A DNA stretch of 64,000 nucleotides from Novipirellula caenicola. Its GTDB lineage: Bacteria > Planctomycetota > Planctomycetia > Pirellulales > Pirellulaceae. The stretch spans positions 124,001 through 188,000 of the forward strand of contig NZ_BAABRO010000001.1 of assembly GCF_039545035.1 (NCBI RefSeq). The letters run 5' to 3'. Each line of letters starts with the position of its first letter. Position 1 is the first letter of the stretch. The position numbers and the translations under genes were made by a program. Positions 46,622-56,167 of the stretch are shown here, in pieces. The notes under the pieces are model-generated. The model saw nothing but the letters and a program-made list of their open reading frames with translations, did not search any database and was not told the DNA's origin.

Positions 46622-46993
46622 TGGGGGTGACCCTCCAGTAACAAGGTGGTGCATTCAGAAAAGGCGTGAAGAGTGGCGGACCGAGTAGATCCAATGCATT
46701 GAGGACGGGAATGCCGCAAAATTGTCACAAAAGAGAAGGAGAATCGTCCTTTCGAACTAGCGACAACACGACCGCGTCGGAAAAACCCTGCCAAATCTTT
46801 GACAAACCTTGGCCCCTCGCTGCCCGTGACGACGCATGGAATGCTGGCAACCGTGGTAGCGAGAGAGAGTGGTTCAACGCAACCAAGCGTGGTTCAAGAC
46901 AACGAGTTCAAGACAACTGATCGAGTGGCAGTATCGGTAGCGTTTTTTCGCAGTGAACCCATTTCCCGACCTTTAACTGAACGAAGGCATCCC
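46622..46993. other. Divergent promoter region
   Basis: About 370 bp between the peroxidase gene and a sigma factor gene that diverge. A frame is open upstream of the sigma gene, but its translation shows no family signal. No repeat copy is present. Promoters for both modules should lie here. Confidence 0.4.
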
Positions 46994-47641
46994 ATGTCGA
47001 CAGCCCCCCCCAAAGAATCGTCGGACGCTCAAATCAGCGTCTCCGAGATGCTTGAACAAGTTCGTCACGGCGACCTCAATTCACTTGGCGAATTGCTGCA
47101 GCTTTATCGCAACTACCTGAGCGTGTTGGCGACCACTCAATTGGATGGTCGGTTGCGACGGCGGATGAGTCCGTCGGATTTGGTCCAAGAGACCATGTTA
47201 GCGGCGCACCGCGATTTTGCCGCTTTCCGAGGAGGCAGTGAAGGCGAATTGTTGGCGTGGTTGCGTCAAATTCTTAGCAATTGCCTTGGACATGCCATCG
47301 AAGCAAACGTGTTCGCCCAAAAACGCGACATTCGACGCGAGGTGGCTTTGGACCAAATCGCCAAAAATGTCGACGACAGCATGGCAAGATTGGCGAACAT
47401 CTTGGCCGATCGCGGGCTGTCACCCAGCGAGGACATGGGGCGACGCGAATTGTCGCTGCGTTTGTCGGATCAACTGGCGAAACTGAAGCCCGAATACCGT
47501 GATGTGATCGTGTATCGCAATCTGCAAGGTTTGTCGTTCGACGAAATCGCAGAACGCATGAACCGCAAATCGGGCGCCGTGCGGATGATGTGGCTGCGTG
47601 CAATCAACAAGTTCAAAGAAACATGCGACCCGATCGAATAG
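46994..47641 (+). CDS. ECF-type RNA polymerase sigma factor, second module
   Basis: Started at 46994 (MSTAPPKESS); the longer open frame upstream is not coding in character. The 215-residue product shows region 2 (LGELLQLYRNYLSVLATTQL, MSPSDLVQETMLAAHRDFAA, ELLAWLRQILSNCL) and region 4 (LKPEYRDVIVYRNLQGLSFD, EIAERMNRKSGAVRMMWLRA). The region between them is longer than in minimal ECF factors. It starts a run sigma - kinase - surface protein with a gap of 15 bp to the kinase, so it is co-transcribed. Confidence 0.9.
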   Translation: MSTAPPKESSDAQISVSEMLEQVRHGDLNSLGELLQLYRNYLSVLATTQLDGRLRRRMSPSDLVQETMLAAHRDFAAFRGGSEGELLAWLRQILSNCLGHAIEANVFAQKRDIRREVALDQIAKNVDDSMARLANILADRGLSPSEDMGRRELSLRLSDQLAKLKPEYRDVIVYRNLQGLSFDEIAERMNRKSGAVRMMWLRAINKFKETCDPIE

Positions 47642-47656
47642 CCCCGAGAAATCGCC

Positions 47657-50332
47657 ATGAGTATGACAGACCTTAGCGCCGAACCGTTCGCCACCCGGCA
47701 CTTGACCGATGCCCAGAAAGAGCACCTCAGCATGCTGCTGGAACGTTACATGTCAGGTCTCGAAAATGGATTGCCGCCGACCGTGGAAGAGCTGACATCG
47801 GATTCGCCCGAGTTACGTCAACCGCTTCGCTATTGTGTCGCCGGATTGCAAAATCTGCATCGCATGGCTGCGGGATTGGAACCGGCATCGTGTGCCTCGT
47901 CGTTCGAGCAGTCCACTGCGTCGCTTGCTCCATCGAGTTATGCTTCACGCAGTCTTTCTGCAAAGAAAACGGCCATTGACACTCGAAACCGCGAAGGCCA
48001 ACCGTCGCCACACGGGCGTCGTCTCGGCGATTTCTATTTGCATGAACAGATTGGGCGTGGAGGAATGGGAGTGGTCTACCGGGCCACCCAACGGTCGCTC
48101 AAACGCACCGTGGCGATCAAGCTATTGCCGCTGCCTTCGATTCTCGATTCGCGTCAAATCACGCGGTTTCAACACGAAGCCGAAGCGGCCGGTGGGCTAC
48201 AACACCCACATATTGTGCCGGTGTATGCCGTCGGTTGCGAACGTGGCGTGCATTACTATGCCATGCAATTCATCGATGGGATGTCGGTGGACGAAATCAT
48301 TCTTAAACGCAGCCTTGAGTTTCAGAGTGTTGACCAAGGCGACACGCTGAATCAATCGGTTACCGATGATTGGCGAACAACGGTCGGCCAGGCCATTCAA
48401 GCGGCCGAAGGGCTGCATGCGGCTCATGAATTCGGAGTGGTGCATCGCGATGTCAAACCGTCAAACCTACTGATTGACCAAAACGGCAAGCTGTGGGTGA
48501 CCGACTTTGGTTTGGCGCGGGTGCAAAGTGACGTATCACTCACCCAGTCCGGCGATATCGTCGGGACGATGAAATACATGAGCCCCGAGCAGGCGAGAGG
48601 GGAATCCGCGATCGTCGATGGACGCACCGATGTTTATTCGCTGGGGGTGACGCTGTACGAGATGTTGACGTTGCGTCCGGCCCACGAAGGTGATGACGCT
48701 CCGGCAATCCTTCGTACGATCGAAAACGACGCGATCGTGCCACTGCGAAAGCGATGTCCGCATCTGCCTCGCGATCTCGCGACGGTGGTTGCCAAGGCGA
48801 TGGCGAAAAACCGAGACGGACGCTACGAAACCGCGAAAGCGTTTGCCGATGATTTGCGCCGCGTGTTAGCGGGTGAACCGACCATCGCCCGTCCGCCGAC
48901 GCTATTGGACCGGATCGGTCGACTCGCCAACAAGCATCGCCGAAGCGTTGCCGTGTCGATGATCGTTGGCATGTTCGCGATGGTTGGCTTTGCCATTTTC
49001 ACGGTTATGTTGGCTGCCGAAAAACAAGTCTCCGACGCGAACGAGGCAATTGCACTCGCTCATCAAATGCGTGCGACTCGCAATGAACAGATCGCTCGGG
49101 ACTGGATCGATCGGATCGGATCGCAAATGGCCGAACTGTTGGACGATATCCCTGCAGCCGCTCCTGTCCGTCGCCGGTTGCTTGGCGAAACGCTGGACTA
49201 TTACAAACGTTTTGCCAGCGAAGCAAGCGACGATCCGACGCTACGCAAAGAGTTGGCAGTGACCTACGGAAAAATCGGCGCGTTCCAAAGTGAATTGGGG
49301 GCCAGCGAAGAAGCAATCGCAGCACTTGAGCGATCCGAAGAACTCTATCACGAATTGGCTCGGCAATCACCCGACGACGCCGCGCTGAGTTTGCAGTGGT
49401 CGATTAGCCAAAACAATCTCGCCGAAAAATTCTCGCAAACCGGTCGAATCGAACAAGCCGCGCATTGGTTTGGCAATGCAATTGTCACCCAGCAGCGTTT
49501 GTTGAATCAGCACCGCGATGCAAAGGACACGTCGATGCCCGAGAACCTCGATGCGAGGGTCGTGACTCGAGAATTGGCCACAACGCTAAATAACCTTGGA
49601 TTGTTGTTGGACGAAGCTGAGAAAACGCAAGAAGCGAACACCGTTTACCGGCGTGCCATCCAATTGTTGGAAACGTCGGGCTCCGAAGCGGGCTTGTTGG
49701 CATCGATTCAATCGAATTTGGCGGGGCTGCTTTCAAAACGATCGCCAGAGCAAGCCATCGAGTTCGCTAAAAAAGCTTTGGCCCAGCAAACGAAGTCGCT
49801 CGCACAAAACCGGGGCGACGCGAAATTGGCAACGCAGGTTGTGTTGACGCTTAACTCACTTGGCACTTCGCATGCCCAGCGATCTCAACACGCCGAAGCG
49901 ATCCAATCGTTCGAAGAGGCGATCGAGATTGCCCAGCAACTGCAAACGCGATGGCCCGATTCACCGGCCTACTCACGCGATTTGGTGATCAGCTTCAATC
50001 ATCTTGGTTTGTCGCTGGCCGCCATTGGAAAACGACATGAAGCAAAAAACGCATTTGAAAAAGCGTTGCCATACCAACGATCACTGGCCGCTTTGTACCC
50101 CGACGATGCGGAAGTCCAAAGCATGCTCGGTGGCGTGCTAAATAATTTGGGATTTTTGCAGCAACAACTTGGCAATGGCCGCGTCGCTCGCCAGTATTTC
50201 ATCGAAGCCGCAGAACACCAATCTCGAGCCGTCCAGCTTGCACCGGAGGTCCCACGGTATCAAGCGTACTTGGCAAAACATCAACGCAATTCACTCACGC
50301 TTGGCAATGCGAGGAGATCCTACGATGACTGA
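47657..50332 (+). CDS. Transmembrane Ser/Thr protein kinase with TPR domain
   Basis: An 891-residue protein. The N-terminal 120 residues are planctomycete-specific (LSMLLERYMSGLENGLPP). The kinase domain, about 125-415, has GRGGMG, VAIKLLPLP, HRDVKPSNLLI, VTDFGLARVQ and GTMKYMSPEQARGE, all intact. One membrane helix follows at about 432-455 (AVSMIVGMFAMVGFAIFTVML). The outer part carries TPR-like repeats (YHELARQSPDDAALSLQWS, EQAAHWFGNAI, AIQSFEEAIEIAQQL, EAKNAFEKALPYQ). It follows a sigma factor gene by 15 bp and overlaps the next gene by 8 nt, so sensing outside and regulation inside are probably linked. Confidence 0.93.
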   Translation: MSMTDLSAEPFATRHLTDAQKEHLSMLLERYMSGLENGLPPTVEELTSDSPELRQPLRYCVAGLQNLHRMAAGLEPASCASSFEQSTASLAPSSYASRSLSAKKTAIDTRNREGQPSPHGRRLGDFYLHEQIGRGGMGVVYRATQRSLKRTVAIKLLPLPSILDSRQITRFQHEAEAAGGLQHPHIVPVYAVGCERGVHYYAMQFIDGMSVDEIILKRSLEFQSVDQGDTLNQSVTDDWRTTVGQAIQAAEGLHAAHEFGVVHRDVKPSNLLIDQNGKLWVTDFGLARVQSDVSLTQSGDIVGTMKYMSPEQARGESAIVDGRTDVYSLGVTLYEMLTLRPAHEGDDAPAILRTIENDAIVPLRKRCPHLPRDLATVVAKAMAKNRDGRYETAKAFADDLRRVLAGEPTIARPPTLLDRIGRLANKHRRSVAVSMIVGMFAMVGFAIFTVMLAAEKQVSDANEAIALAHQMRATRNEQIARDWIDRIGSQMAELLDDIPAAAPVRRRLLGETLDYYKRFASEASDDPTLRKELAVTYGKIGAFQSELGASEEAIAALERSEELYHELARQSPDDAALSLQWSISQNNLAEKFSQTGRIEQAAHWFGNAIVTQQRLLNQHRDAKDTSMPENLDARVVTRELATTLNNLGLLLDEAEKTQEANTVYRRAIQLLETSGSEAGLLASIQSNLAGLLSKRSPEQAIEFAKKALAQQTKSLAQNRGDAKLATQVVLTLNSLGTSHAQRSQHAEAIQSFEEAIEIAQQLQTRWPDSPAYSRDLVISFNHLGLSLAAIGKRHEAKNAFEKALPYQRSLAALYPDDAEVQSMLGGVLNNLGFLQQQLGNGRVARQYFIEAAEHQSRAVQLAPEVPRYQAYLAKHQRNSLTLGNARRSYDD

Positions 50333-51617
50333 CACCTCTGCATCTCGTCCTCTACGTTTTGAACAATTAGAAAAGCGTTCGTTGTTGGCGGGCGGTATTT
50401 TTGTTTTTGACCTCTCGTTCACCGCGAGCCAATCGGCCAACCGTCAAGACGATACCGCCGGGCAGCTTGCAAGCAGTGCATCGTCCGCGATCCAAGCACA
50501 ACGACAAACACAGTTGGCCACGCTCCAGCACGCCAGCATTCAAGAGAATCGCGTGTTAGCAAACGAGTCACTGGGGAACAGCGGACACAGCAATCGCGGC
50601 GGAGCCAACGGGATCGACCGAAATCATCATGCGGCGATGTCGTCCCGCCAAGTCTCGTCCTATCGGCAAGACACCTCCTATCGGCAGGACACCACAGTAG
50701 CGCTGGCCACCCAGAGTACAACTCCGACGACGCTGGGCGTCAGCAGCACCGTCGCGTCGCAAACGAACCCAGGTGTCAACGACGTTGCCAACGATCGCCG
50801 GGACGTTAACGCCGCATTGCCGCAAAACAACAACGGTTTGGTCATTCCGTCGGCAGTCGACGCGATTCTTGCGTCGTTGCAACCGCTGGAACAAAGCGAC
50901 ACCGCGCCGGATGATCAAGATGCGCTGCAGGCGGTCGAGACGGTATCGACCATCTCGGCTGAGAATGCGGATGCGGTTGCGGAGATCAATACCGCCGCGG
51001 AAAGCGAATTAGAAGCGACGTCGTTTTTATCCACCTCCGAAATCGAGCGTACCGATTCCGATCGCGTGGACGACCTTCGGTCGGGTTTGATCCCGTCGGA
51101 TCCCTCGTTTCAATTGCATCCACTGCAGAGCTTGAGCGACAGCGACGAAGATCCTTGGCAGCTTGACGATGGCATCCTGCCTCGACTGCAACGCCATCTC
51201 CACTCGACGCTGCGTGCAACGCCTCAAGTCGTCGACATGTCGATCCTGGATTGGTTTTCGGGTCCGGGTGGGTTGATTGACCTACAACGGGCGAATTTGC
51301 CGTCGAGGATTGGCGTGATCACGGGAGACGCGATCAAGGTGCAATTGGAATCGACGATCGGATACCACCGCTGTTTGGACTTGATCGCCGCCGGTGCAGT
51401 GGAACCAATCTCGGGTCCGCTGCTCGATTCGATCCTGGCATCGATCGAATCGATGACGACTGAAGAGACACAACCGACGTCCGAGCCCGCGCCGCTGCGG
51501 GTTACCAAGCTGGCGTATCCCGCCGGGGCAGCCATCGTTGCGGGCAGCATTGCCATCGCGGCCCGGCGAAAGCATAAAACGCCACCATCGGATCCTGACC
51601 AGGAAGACCTCTTTTAA
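50325..51617 (+). CDS. LExRxLL surface-sorted hypothetical protein, membrane-anchored
   Basis: Its ATG at 50325 overlaps the kinase stop by 8 nt and has a GAGGAG site, which fixes the start. The 430-residue protein begins MTDTSASRPLRFEQLEKRSL followed by LAGGIFVFDLSF, the planctomycetal LExRxLL signal. The middle is low in order and rich in Ser/Thr/Gln (SSRQVSSYRQDTSYRQDTTV contains a near-perfect short repeat). A folded part appears about 270-380 (MSILDWFSGPGGLIDL). A single helix near the C terminus (AGAAIVAGSIAIAA) is followed by a basic tail, RRKHK. Coupling to the kinase suggests it is a target or sensor partner. Confidence 0.75.
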   Translation: MTDTSASRPLRFEQLEKRSLLAGGIFVFDLSFTASQSANRQDDTAGQLASSASSAIQAQRQTQLATLQHASIQENRVLANESLGNSGHSNRGGANGIDRNHHAAMSSRQVSSYRQDTSYRQDTTVALATQSTTPTTLGVSSTVASQTNPGVNDVANDRRDVNAALPQNNNGLVIPSAVDAILASLQPLEQSDTAPDDQDALQAVETVSTISAENADAVAEINTAAESELEATSFLSTSEIERTDSDRVDDLRSGLIPSDPSFQLHPLQSLSDSDEDPWQLDDGILPRLQRHLHSTLRATPQVVDMSILDWFSGPGGLIDLQRANLPSRIGVITGDAIKVQLESTIGYHRCLDLIAAGAVEPISGPLLDSILASIESMTTEETQPTSEPAPLRVTKLAYPAGAAIVAGSIAIAARRKHKTPPSDPDQEDLF

Positions 51618-51746
51618 TGTGACAGCATACGTTCACTCTCGACCTATGAAATAGACGAGCGTCGAAAGAAAGCGACGCGTTGCTCTTCTCTCATTCAACA
51701 TAGGTCGCGGCATTTTCCCAAGGATGCAGCGGTACGGGAGTTTACG

Positions 51747-52466
51747 ATGGACATGTACCTGAATGTGGACATGAACCTTGCACGTTGCATTTGTGTGCTC
51801 GGCGGCGATACGGTGCTCGGTCGCCAAGTCATCTCGGTGGCTCGCCGTTGTGGTTTCCACGTCAAAACGCAAGTCCAAGATCCGAGCTTCGAGCACGCTG
51901 CCAACTCGCTCGAAGTGGTCCTCTGCGAATTGAACGACCAACGCTCGTTGACCGATGTGGTCAGCGATTGCATGGCCGTCATCAATTGCTACGGTCCCAC
52001 CATGCGAACCTGCGGCAGTGGGGCCATGACAGAGGCGGCGAAATTAACTCGGTCACTGCTTCCCAAACTGCACCGCAAAGGCGCTCGGCGGTACATTGTC
52101 GTCTCGCACTCAGGAGTGGTTTTGCCGGGCGATCGACCACGTCCCTTGGGGACGTTTGCCACGCGTGTGGCAGGTTCGTTGGGACTTCACTCGCGATTGG
52201 TCGACAAGCAAAACGAAGCGGCGGTGTTGATGCAGAGCGATCTGGATTGGACGCTGGTCCGCTGCGCAAAATTGAAGTCACTGCGAACCGTTGGCGCTTG
52301 TATTGCCGATCGTCATTCGTTGCGAGGCGGATTCGTCAGCACCGATACCCTCGCTCGATTTCTTGTCCACCAAATCGACTGTACCAGCTATCTACGCAGC
52401 GGCGTTTTTGTCAACAGCCGCAACTTAAACTCGCACGTTAGCGAATACCTTCGCACCCATGGCTGA
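51747..52466 (+). CDS. NAD(P)-binding Rossmann-fold protein
   Basis: A 239-residue protein with an atypical SDR/NmrA-like fold: a dinucleotide-binding loop ICVLGGDTVLGRQVISVARR at about residues 14-33 (G-G-D-T-V-L-G), then ELNDQRSLTDVVSDCMAVIN, a strand YIVVSHSGVVLPGD with Ser-His in place of the usual catalytic YxxxK, and LDWTLVRCAKLKS. Such proteins bind NADPH and may act as redox sensors or as flavin/biliverdin reductase-like enzymes. No neighbour clarifies the role. The stop lies in a 13-bp tandem repeat. Confidence 0.78.
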   Translation: MDMYLNVDMNLARCICVLGGDTVLGRQVISVARRCGFHVKTQVQDPSFEHAANSLEVVLCELNDQRSLTDVVSDCMAVINCYGPTMRTCGSGAMTEAAKLTRSLLPKLHRKGARRYIVVSHSGVVLPGDRPRPLGTFATRVAGSLGLHSRLVDKQNEAAVLMQSDLDWTLVRCAKLKSLRTVGACIADRHSLRGGFVSTDTLARFLVHQIDCTSYLRSGVFVNSRNLNSHVSEYLRTHG

Positions 52467-52507
52467 TCATGACCGCTGATCACGGCCGCTGATCACGACC
52501 GCTGATC
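52462..52507. repeat. 13-bp tandem repeat, three and a half units
   Basis: GCTGATCATGACC, GCTGATCACGGCC, GCTGATCACGACC and a partial GCTGATC follow each other from 52462. The first unit contains the TGA stop of the Rossmann gene. Each unit holds a TGATCA palindrome, a possible protein-binding or slippage site just upstream of the cyclase gene. Confidence 0.85.
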
Positions 52508-52624
52508 TCCATGGCTGTCGAATCACCGCAGTCGAGTCACCGCCGCACTCATCCAACAGCCTTTTTTTCGAATCGCCGTCTTCCTCGTCCAGGCGAATTC
52601 GTATCGCGTCCCCGCAGGCTTATC

Positions 52625-53977
52625 ATGTTATGGAATCAACGCAGCGCAATCATGTCGCGAATCAAAGTTGTCCCCTCACCTAACAAGGTCGTCAAACCGC
52701 TCGAAACCGACGAACGTCGTTTCACCGACCCCTACAGCTGCCGCGATCGACCACGACCGTTGGTATTGGTGGTCGATACGGATCGCGAGTCGCGTGCTGA
52801 TTTGGAAGGCAAACTAAAACGCTACGCCTATCGCGTGGTGGGCGTTGAAAGTGCATCGACCGCGATTGAATTGATGGAACAGCAGCGTTTTGACGTCTGT
52901 TTATTGGACATGAACTTCGCGGAAATGGATGCAGTAGAATTGATACATCGAATACGCAGCTCACCCACCACTGGCAAACCATCGATCATCGTCGTCGCCG
53001 ACGCCGACGCCCGCTTTGCAGCCGCAGACGCGATCGAAAATGGAGCCGATGACTATCTGGAAAAACCGGCCGATGAGCGATTGTTGCATGCCAGGATCCG
53101 TTCGAGTCTGCGTCAAATCGATGCTCGATTGGCAGAGCTGAGCAAGTTCTTGCCTCGGAACATTTTGAATCAAGTCCTCTGTGACAAAAATTTGCTCGAC
53201 AAGCCGTGTCCCGCAGACGTCTCGGTCATGGTGTGTGACGTCCGTGGATTTAGCCGCACCAGCGAGCGTGTGGGTCCGGTACAGACGATCACTTGGATCA
53301 GCGACGTGATGAACGAGCTGAGCCGAATTGTGCTGGACCATGGCGGCACGATCGTCGATTATGTCGGCGACGAAATCATGGCGATGTGGGGGGCCCCGAT
53401 CGCTTCGCCACAACATGCCGCCGAGGCGTGTCATTGCGCGATCGCGATTCAAAAGGCGGTGGTCCAGCTGAGCGAAAAATGGCGTTCCACGGTCGGAGCC
53501 GACACACGGATGGGCATCGGGATCAACAGCGGGTTGGCGGTCGTCGGCAACACGGGATCAACCCATCGAATCAAATATGGCCCGCTCGGTGACACCGTGA
53601 ATTTGGCCAGCCGGGTGCAAGGAGCGACGAAATACTTGCGGAGTTCAATCCTGATGACGCAGAGCACTGCCAGCCGGGTGGATGCGAAACTGCGTGGGCG
53701 ACGCGTTTGCAGTGTTCGCGTTCACAACATTCGCGAGCCGGTGCAGCTGTACGAGCTCGGGAACTGTGGGCAACAGGATTTGAGTGCCAGTTGTATCGCG
53801 TATGAGATGGCGCTTTCGGCATTCGAGTCGGAAAAACACGCCGAAGCACAAGACATCCTGGCTGAACTGCTGCTGGAACGCCCGCAGGACGGGCCAGCGA
53901 AATTACTGATGTTGCGGGTGATCCAGTCGCAACTCGGGGGCGTCTTTGACCCTGTTTGGACGCTGCCGGACGGCTAG
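52625..53977 (+). CDS. Response-regulator / class III adenylate cyclase fusion
   Basis: About 450 residues from the ATG at 52625; the ATG at 52652 is an alternative. A receiver domain comes first: LVVDTDRESR, the phospho-acceptor in VCLLDMNFAEMDAVE and the Lys in DYLEKPADER. Then comes a class III cyclase: MVCDVRGFSRTSERVG with the first metal Asp, GGTIVDYVGDEIMAMWGAP with the second metal Asp, and YGPLGDTVNLASRVQG. It should make cAMP under control of a phosphorelay. The C-terminal part (CIAYEMALSAFESEKHAEAQ) looks like a short helical repeat. No cognate kinase lies nearby. Confidence 0.9.
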   Translation: MLWNQRSAIMSRIKVVPSPNKVVKPLETDERRFTDPYSCRDRPRPLVLVVDTDRESRADLEGKLKRYAYRVVGVESASTAIELMEQQRFDVCLLDMNFAEMDAVELIHRIRSSPTTGKPSIIVVADADARFAAADAIENGADDYLEKPADERLLHARIRSSLRQIDARLAELSKFLPRNILNQVLCDKNLLDKPCPADVSVMVCDVRGFSRTSERVGPVQTITWISDVMNELSRIVLDHGGTIVDYVGDEIMAMWGAPIASPQHAAEACHCAIAIQKAVVQLSEKWRSTVGADTRMGIGINSGLAVVGNTGSTHRIKYGPLGDTVNLASRVQGATKYLRSSILMTQSTASRVDAKLRGRRVCSVRVHNIREPVQLYELGNCGQQDLSASCIAYEMALSAFESEKHAEAQDILAELLLERPQDGPAKLLMLRVIQSQLGGVFDPVWTLPDG

Positions 53978-54642
53978 GCATTGTCTGAGAACGCATCCGA
54001 GGCGGAAACATGGTAGCGGAATTCGTCAAGAATTTCGATTTCCCAATGGGTTCTGCCATGCTGCCGAAAGTCTTGACGGCTTGTTGATTTGGTGAAGTTT
54101 CCTGCGGCAAGGGGTGTAGGATGGATTTCCTAGTGCGTCAATGGTGGATTCGACGGACTAGGAAGTCCATCGTACGACTAAAACAACAAGCCGCCCGCGA
54201 CTTCCGCTACGGTTTTCAGCCAGAGCCTAGAGGATGTCATCTACTTTGCTGGCGGCACGGCGCGGGGCCCGTGCCGGTTGCAGCAAGTAAAACGGTCGAT
54301 ATTTACCGGGCGGGCCGCCCCGCGTCGATCCGCTATAAGACCACCCGTTGAGTATCAAAGTAGACGGCATCGGACGCCGCTATCTTTCCGCATTCGCCCT
54401 TGGCATTTTGATCGTCCAAACGTGCTCGGCAGCGGTGTTTTCTTGCTCGCTGTGTCTATTCTGTCGTGCGTTTTGGGGGGCGACAATCGGCTTCCTCGTG
54501 GTCCACTTTCTTCAAAAGGGGCTCATCGAGTCGAGACGGACCGATTTTCGTTGAAAAAAATTGGCCCAGGGGGGGGATGTTTTGACGCATGTCTAGATGC
54601 CACCGGATTGGACGGCGGAAACGACGCCGCCCAGCAAGTCCG
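53978..54642. other. Long gap with repeat copies and no clear gene
   Basis: It contains a 25-nt joined-end motif (54013-54037, inverted) and element copy 4. The remaining about 430 bp hold a 68-codon frame beginning with TTG (54348-54554) whose product has a hydrophobic start, but I do not consider it supported. A run of G residues lies just before the VTC gene. Confidence 0.5.
54065..54211. repeat. 150-bp dispersed hairpin element, copy 4
   Basis: Left end CGAAAGTCTTGACGGCTTGT, segment TTTCCTGCGGCAAGGGGTGT, inner hairpin GGATTTCCTAGTGCGTC / GACGGACTAGGAAGTCC (two mismatches), right end AACAACAAGCCG then CGACTTCCGCTACG. The orientation matches copies 5 and 6. Confidence 0.9.
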
Positions 54643-55473
54643 ATGAGCACGTTACCCCCAAAGAGACAGAAAGTGAAATTCCTTCCCCGTTACGAGTGCA
54701 CCTTTGTCCTGGATGACATCGCGGCGACGGCCTTGATCGAATCGGCTTCCCGCCGGATGGATCCTCCGGCTTCCAACGACGTCAGCGACCTGTTTTATGA
54801 CACCGAAAATTGGCATCGTCCGGCCAAAACCAAAGCCATCGACAAAACGATTTACCGGGTGCGCCGTATCGACCATGCTTGGGACGTGTTCCTCGAGCAA
54901 CAACGGCGTGAAAAACAGACGAGCAAACTGCGCCGCAGCATCGTCCCGTCGAGCGAACTAAAACGGCTTGAGATGGACGAAGTGGACAAGACATGGGAAG
55001 CCGCTTGGTTTCATAAAAACATCCTCAAACATGGGCTGCGGCGAAGCTTGAAAGTCCGATTCGACCGTCTCGCATTTGATGCGGATTCGATCGAGGGACC
55101 GCTTCGTTTGACCATCGACCAAAATATCCGCTGCCAAGTGTTTTCCGACTTGGTCAATCCCAACCAAAACCCATCCACCCCAATTCCAATGCATTTGGTG
55201 CGGATGAAGTATTTTGTTTCGCTTCCTGCAATTTTTAAATCACTGATCTATGAATTTGCGCTGCTGCCCAACCCGACGTCGATGTATCGGGAGTGTGTTT
55301 TGTGTTGCCCAGTGGATCAATGTGCGGCGATGTGCCGTTCGCTACATTCCACCGAACACAAAGTCGCCGAACCCAAAGTTACCGCCCCAAAAGTCACCAA
55401 AACGCAATTAACCGCACCGCAATTGACCGAAACCGCATCTACAGTTGAGGTGGCGACATGCCAATTTGGTTAA
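54643..55473 (+). CDS. VTC-domain protein (polyphosphate-polymerase fold)
   Basis: A 276-residue protein started at 54643 (MSTLPPKRQK). It follows the tunnel-fold pattern of VTC: FLPRYECTFVLD, DVSDLFYDTENW, TIYRVRRIDHAWDVFLEQQR, LKVRFDRLAFD, LRLTIDQNIRC and PMHLVRMKYFVSLPAIFKSL. In active VTC proteins the last strand usually has Glu before the Lys (E-x-K-Y) and an S-K-Y near the end; here these read VRMKY and SMYREC, so two expected residues are missing. The C-terminal 40 residues are a repetitive Lys/Thr/Glu tail. It overlaps the DUF4956 gene by 16 nt, in a cluster with CotH. Confidence 0.82.
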   Translation: MSTLPPKRQKVKFLPRYECTFVLDDIAATALIESASRRMDPPASNDVSDLFYDTENWHRPAKTKAIDKTIYRVRRIDHAWDVFLEQQRREKQTSKLRRSIVPSSELKRLEMDEVDKTWEAAWFHKNILKHGLRRSLKVRFDRLAFDADSIEGPLRLTIDQNIRCQVFSDLVNPNQNPSTPIPMHLVRMKYFVSLPAIFKSLIYEFALLPNPTSMYRECVLCCPVDQCAAMCRSLHSTEHKVAEPKVTAPKVTKTQLTAPQLTETASTVEVATCQFG

Positions 55474-56138
55474 CCGAAGCGGTGGGCACCCCGTCCGAAA
55501 GCACAGCCCTGCAGATGACCTTTCGTTTGGTGATCGCGTTTTTGTGTGGTTGCACGATCGCAGCAATCTATCGTTGGGTACGACCGAGCGAGAAGATCAT
55601 GCCGACGTTCCCAGCCACGCTGGTGTTGTTGGCGATTCTGTGTGCGATGTTGCCGTTGGTGATTGGCCAAAATGTTGCATGGGCATTTGGATTGGTTGGC
55701 GCCTTGTCGATCGTTCGCTTTCGCACGGTGGTCGAAGACACCCACGATATCACCTTTGTCATCTTTGCCGTGTTGGTAGGGATGGCGGTTGGTGCAGACC
55801 AATTGATCGTCGCCATCGTCGGCATGGCCGTGACCGGCATCGCGGCATTCTTGGTGCGACCGCGACACGACAGTACAACGGCAAGCGGATTTGCCGGAGA
55901 CGCTCGATTGTCCATCCGACTTGGAATCGGACGCGATCCCGATTTGATGCTGGGCGACATTTTTGACCGTTTACTTTCCAAGGTGGAATTGACGTCTGGG
56001 GAAACCAGCAAACAAGGCGCGTCGCTCGATCTGAACTATCGCGTCCGATTGAAACCCGATGCCAAACCCACCGACCTGATCAACCAATTGAACCTAATCG
56101 ACGGCGTCCAAAGCGTTGAACTTCGTCAAAGCCGCTAA
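55458..56138 (+). CDS. DUF4956 membrane protein
   Basis: A 226-residue protein with about four hydrophobic helices in residues 15-135 (MTFRLVIAFLCGCTIAAIYR, FPATLVLLAILCAMLPLVIG, TFVIFAVLVGMAVGADQLIV), with the family motif GLVGALSIVRFRTVVEDT on the cytoplasmic side. A soluble alpha/beta domain follows (about 145-226). DUF4956 proteins are commonly encoded with VTC-domain and CotH-kinase genes, as here. The function is unknown; a membrane partner for polyphosphate- or phosphoryl-transfer enzymes is plausible. Confidence 0.88.
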   Translation: MPIWLTEAVGTPSESTALQMTFRLVIAFLCGCTIAAIYRWVRPSEKIMPTFPATLVLLAILCAMLPLVIGQNVAWAFGLVGALSIVRFRTVVEDTHDITFVIFAVLVGMAVGADQLIVAIVGMAVTGIAAFLVRPRHDSTTASGFAGDARLSIRLGIGRDPDLMLGDIFDRLLSKVELTSGETSKQGASLDLNYRVRLKPDAKPTDLINQLNLIDGVQSVELRQSR

Positions 56139-56167
56139 TCCACTTCAAAGTCCAGGAAAACATTTCA

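Noticed and set aside
54348-54554. Small hydrophobic ORF with a TTG start
   Set aside because: No ribosome site and no recognised family. The region is repeat-flanked and may be decayed sequence.
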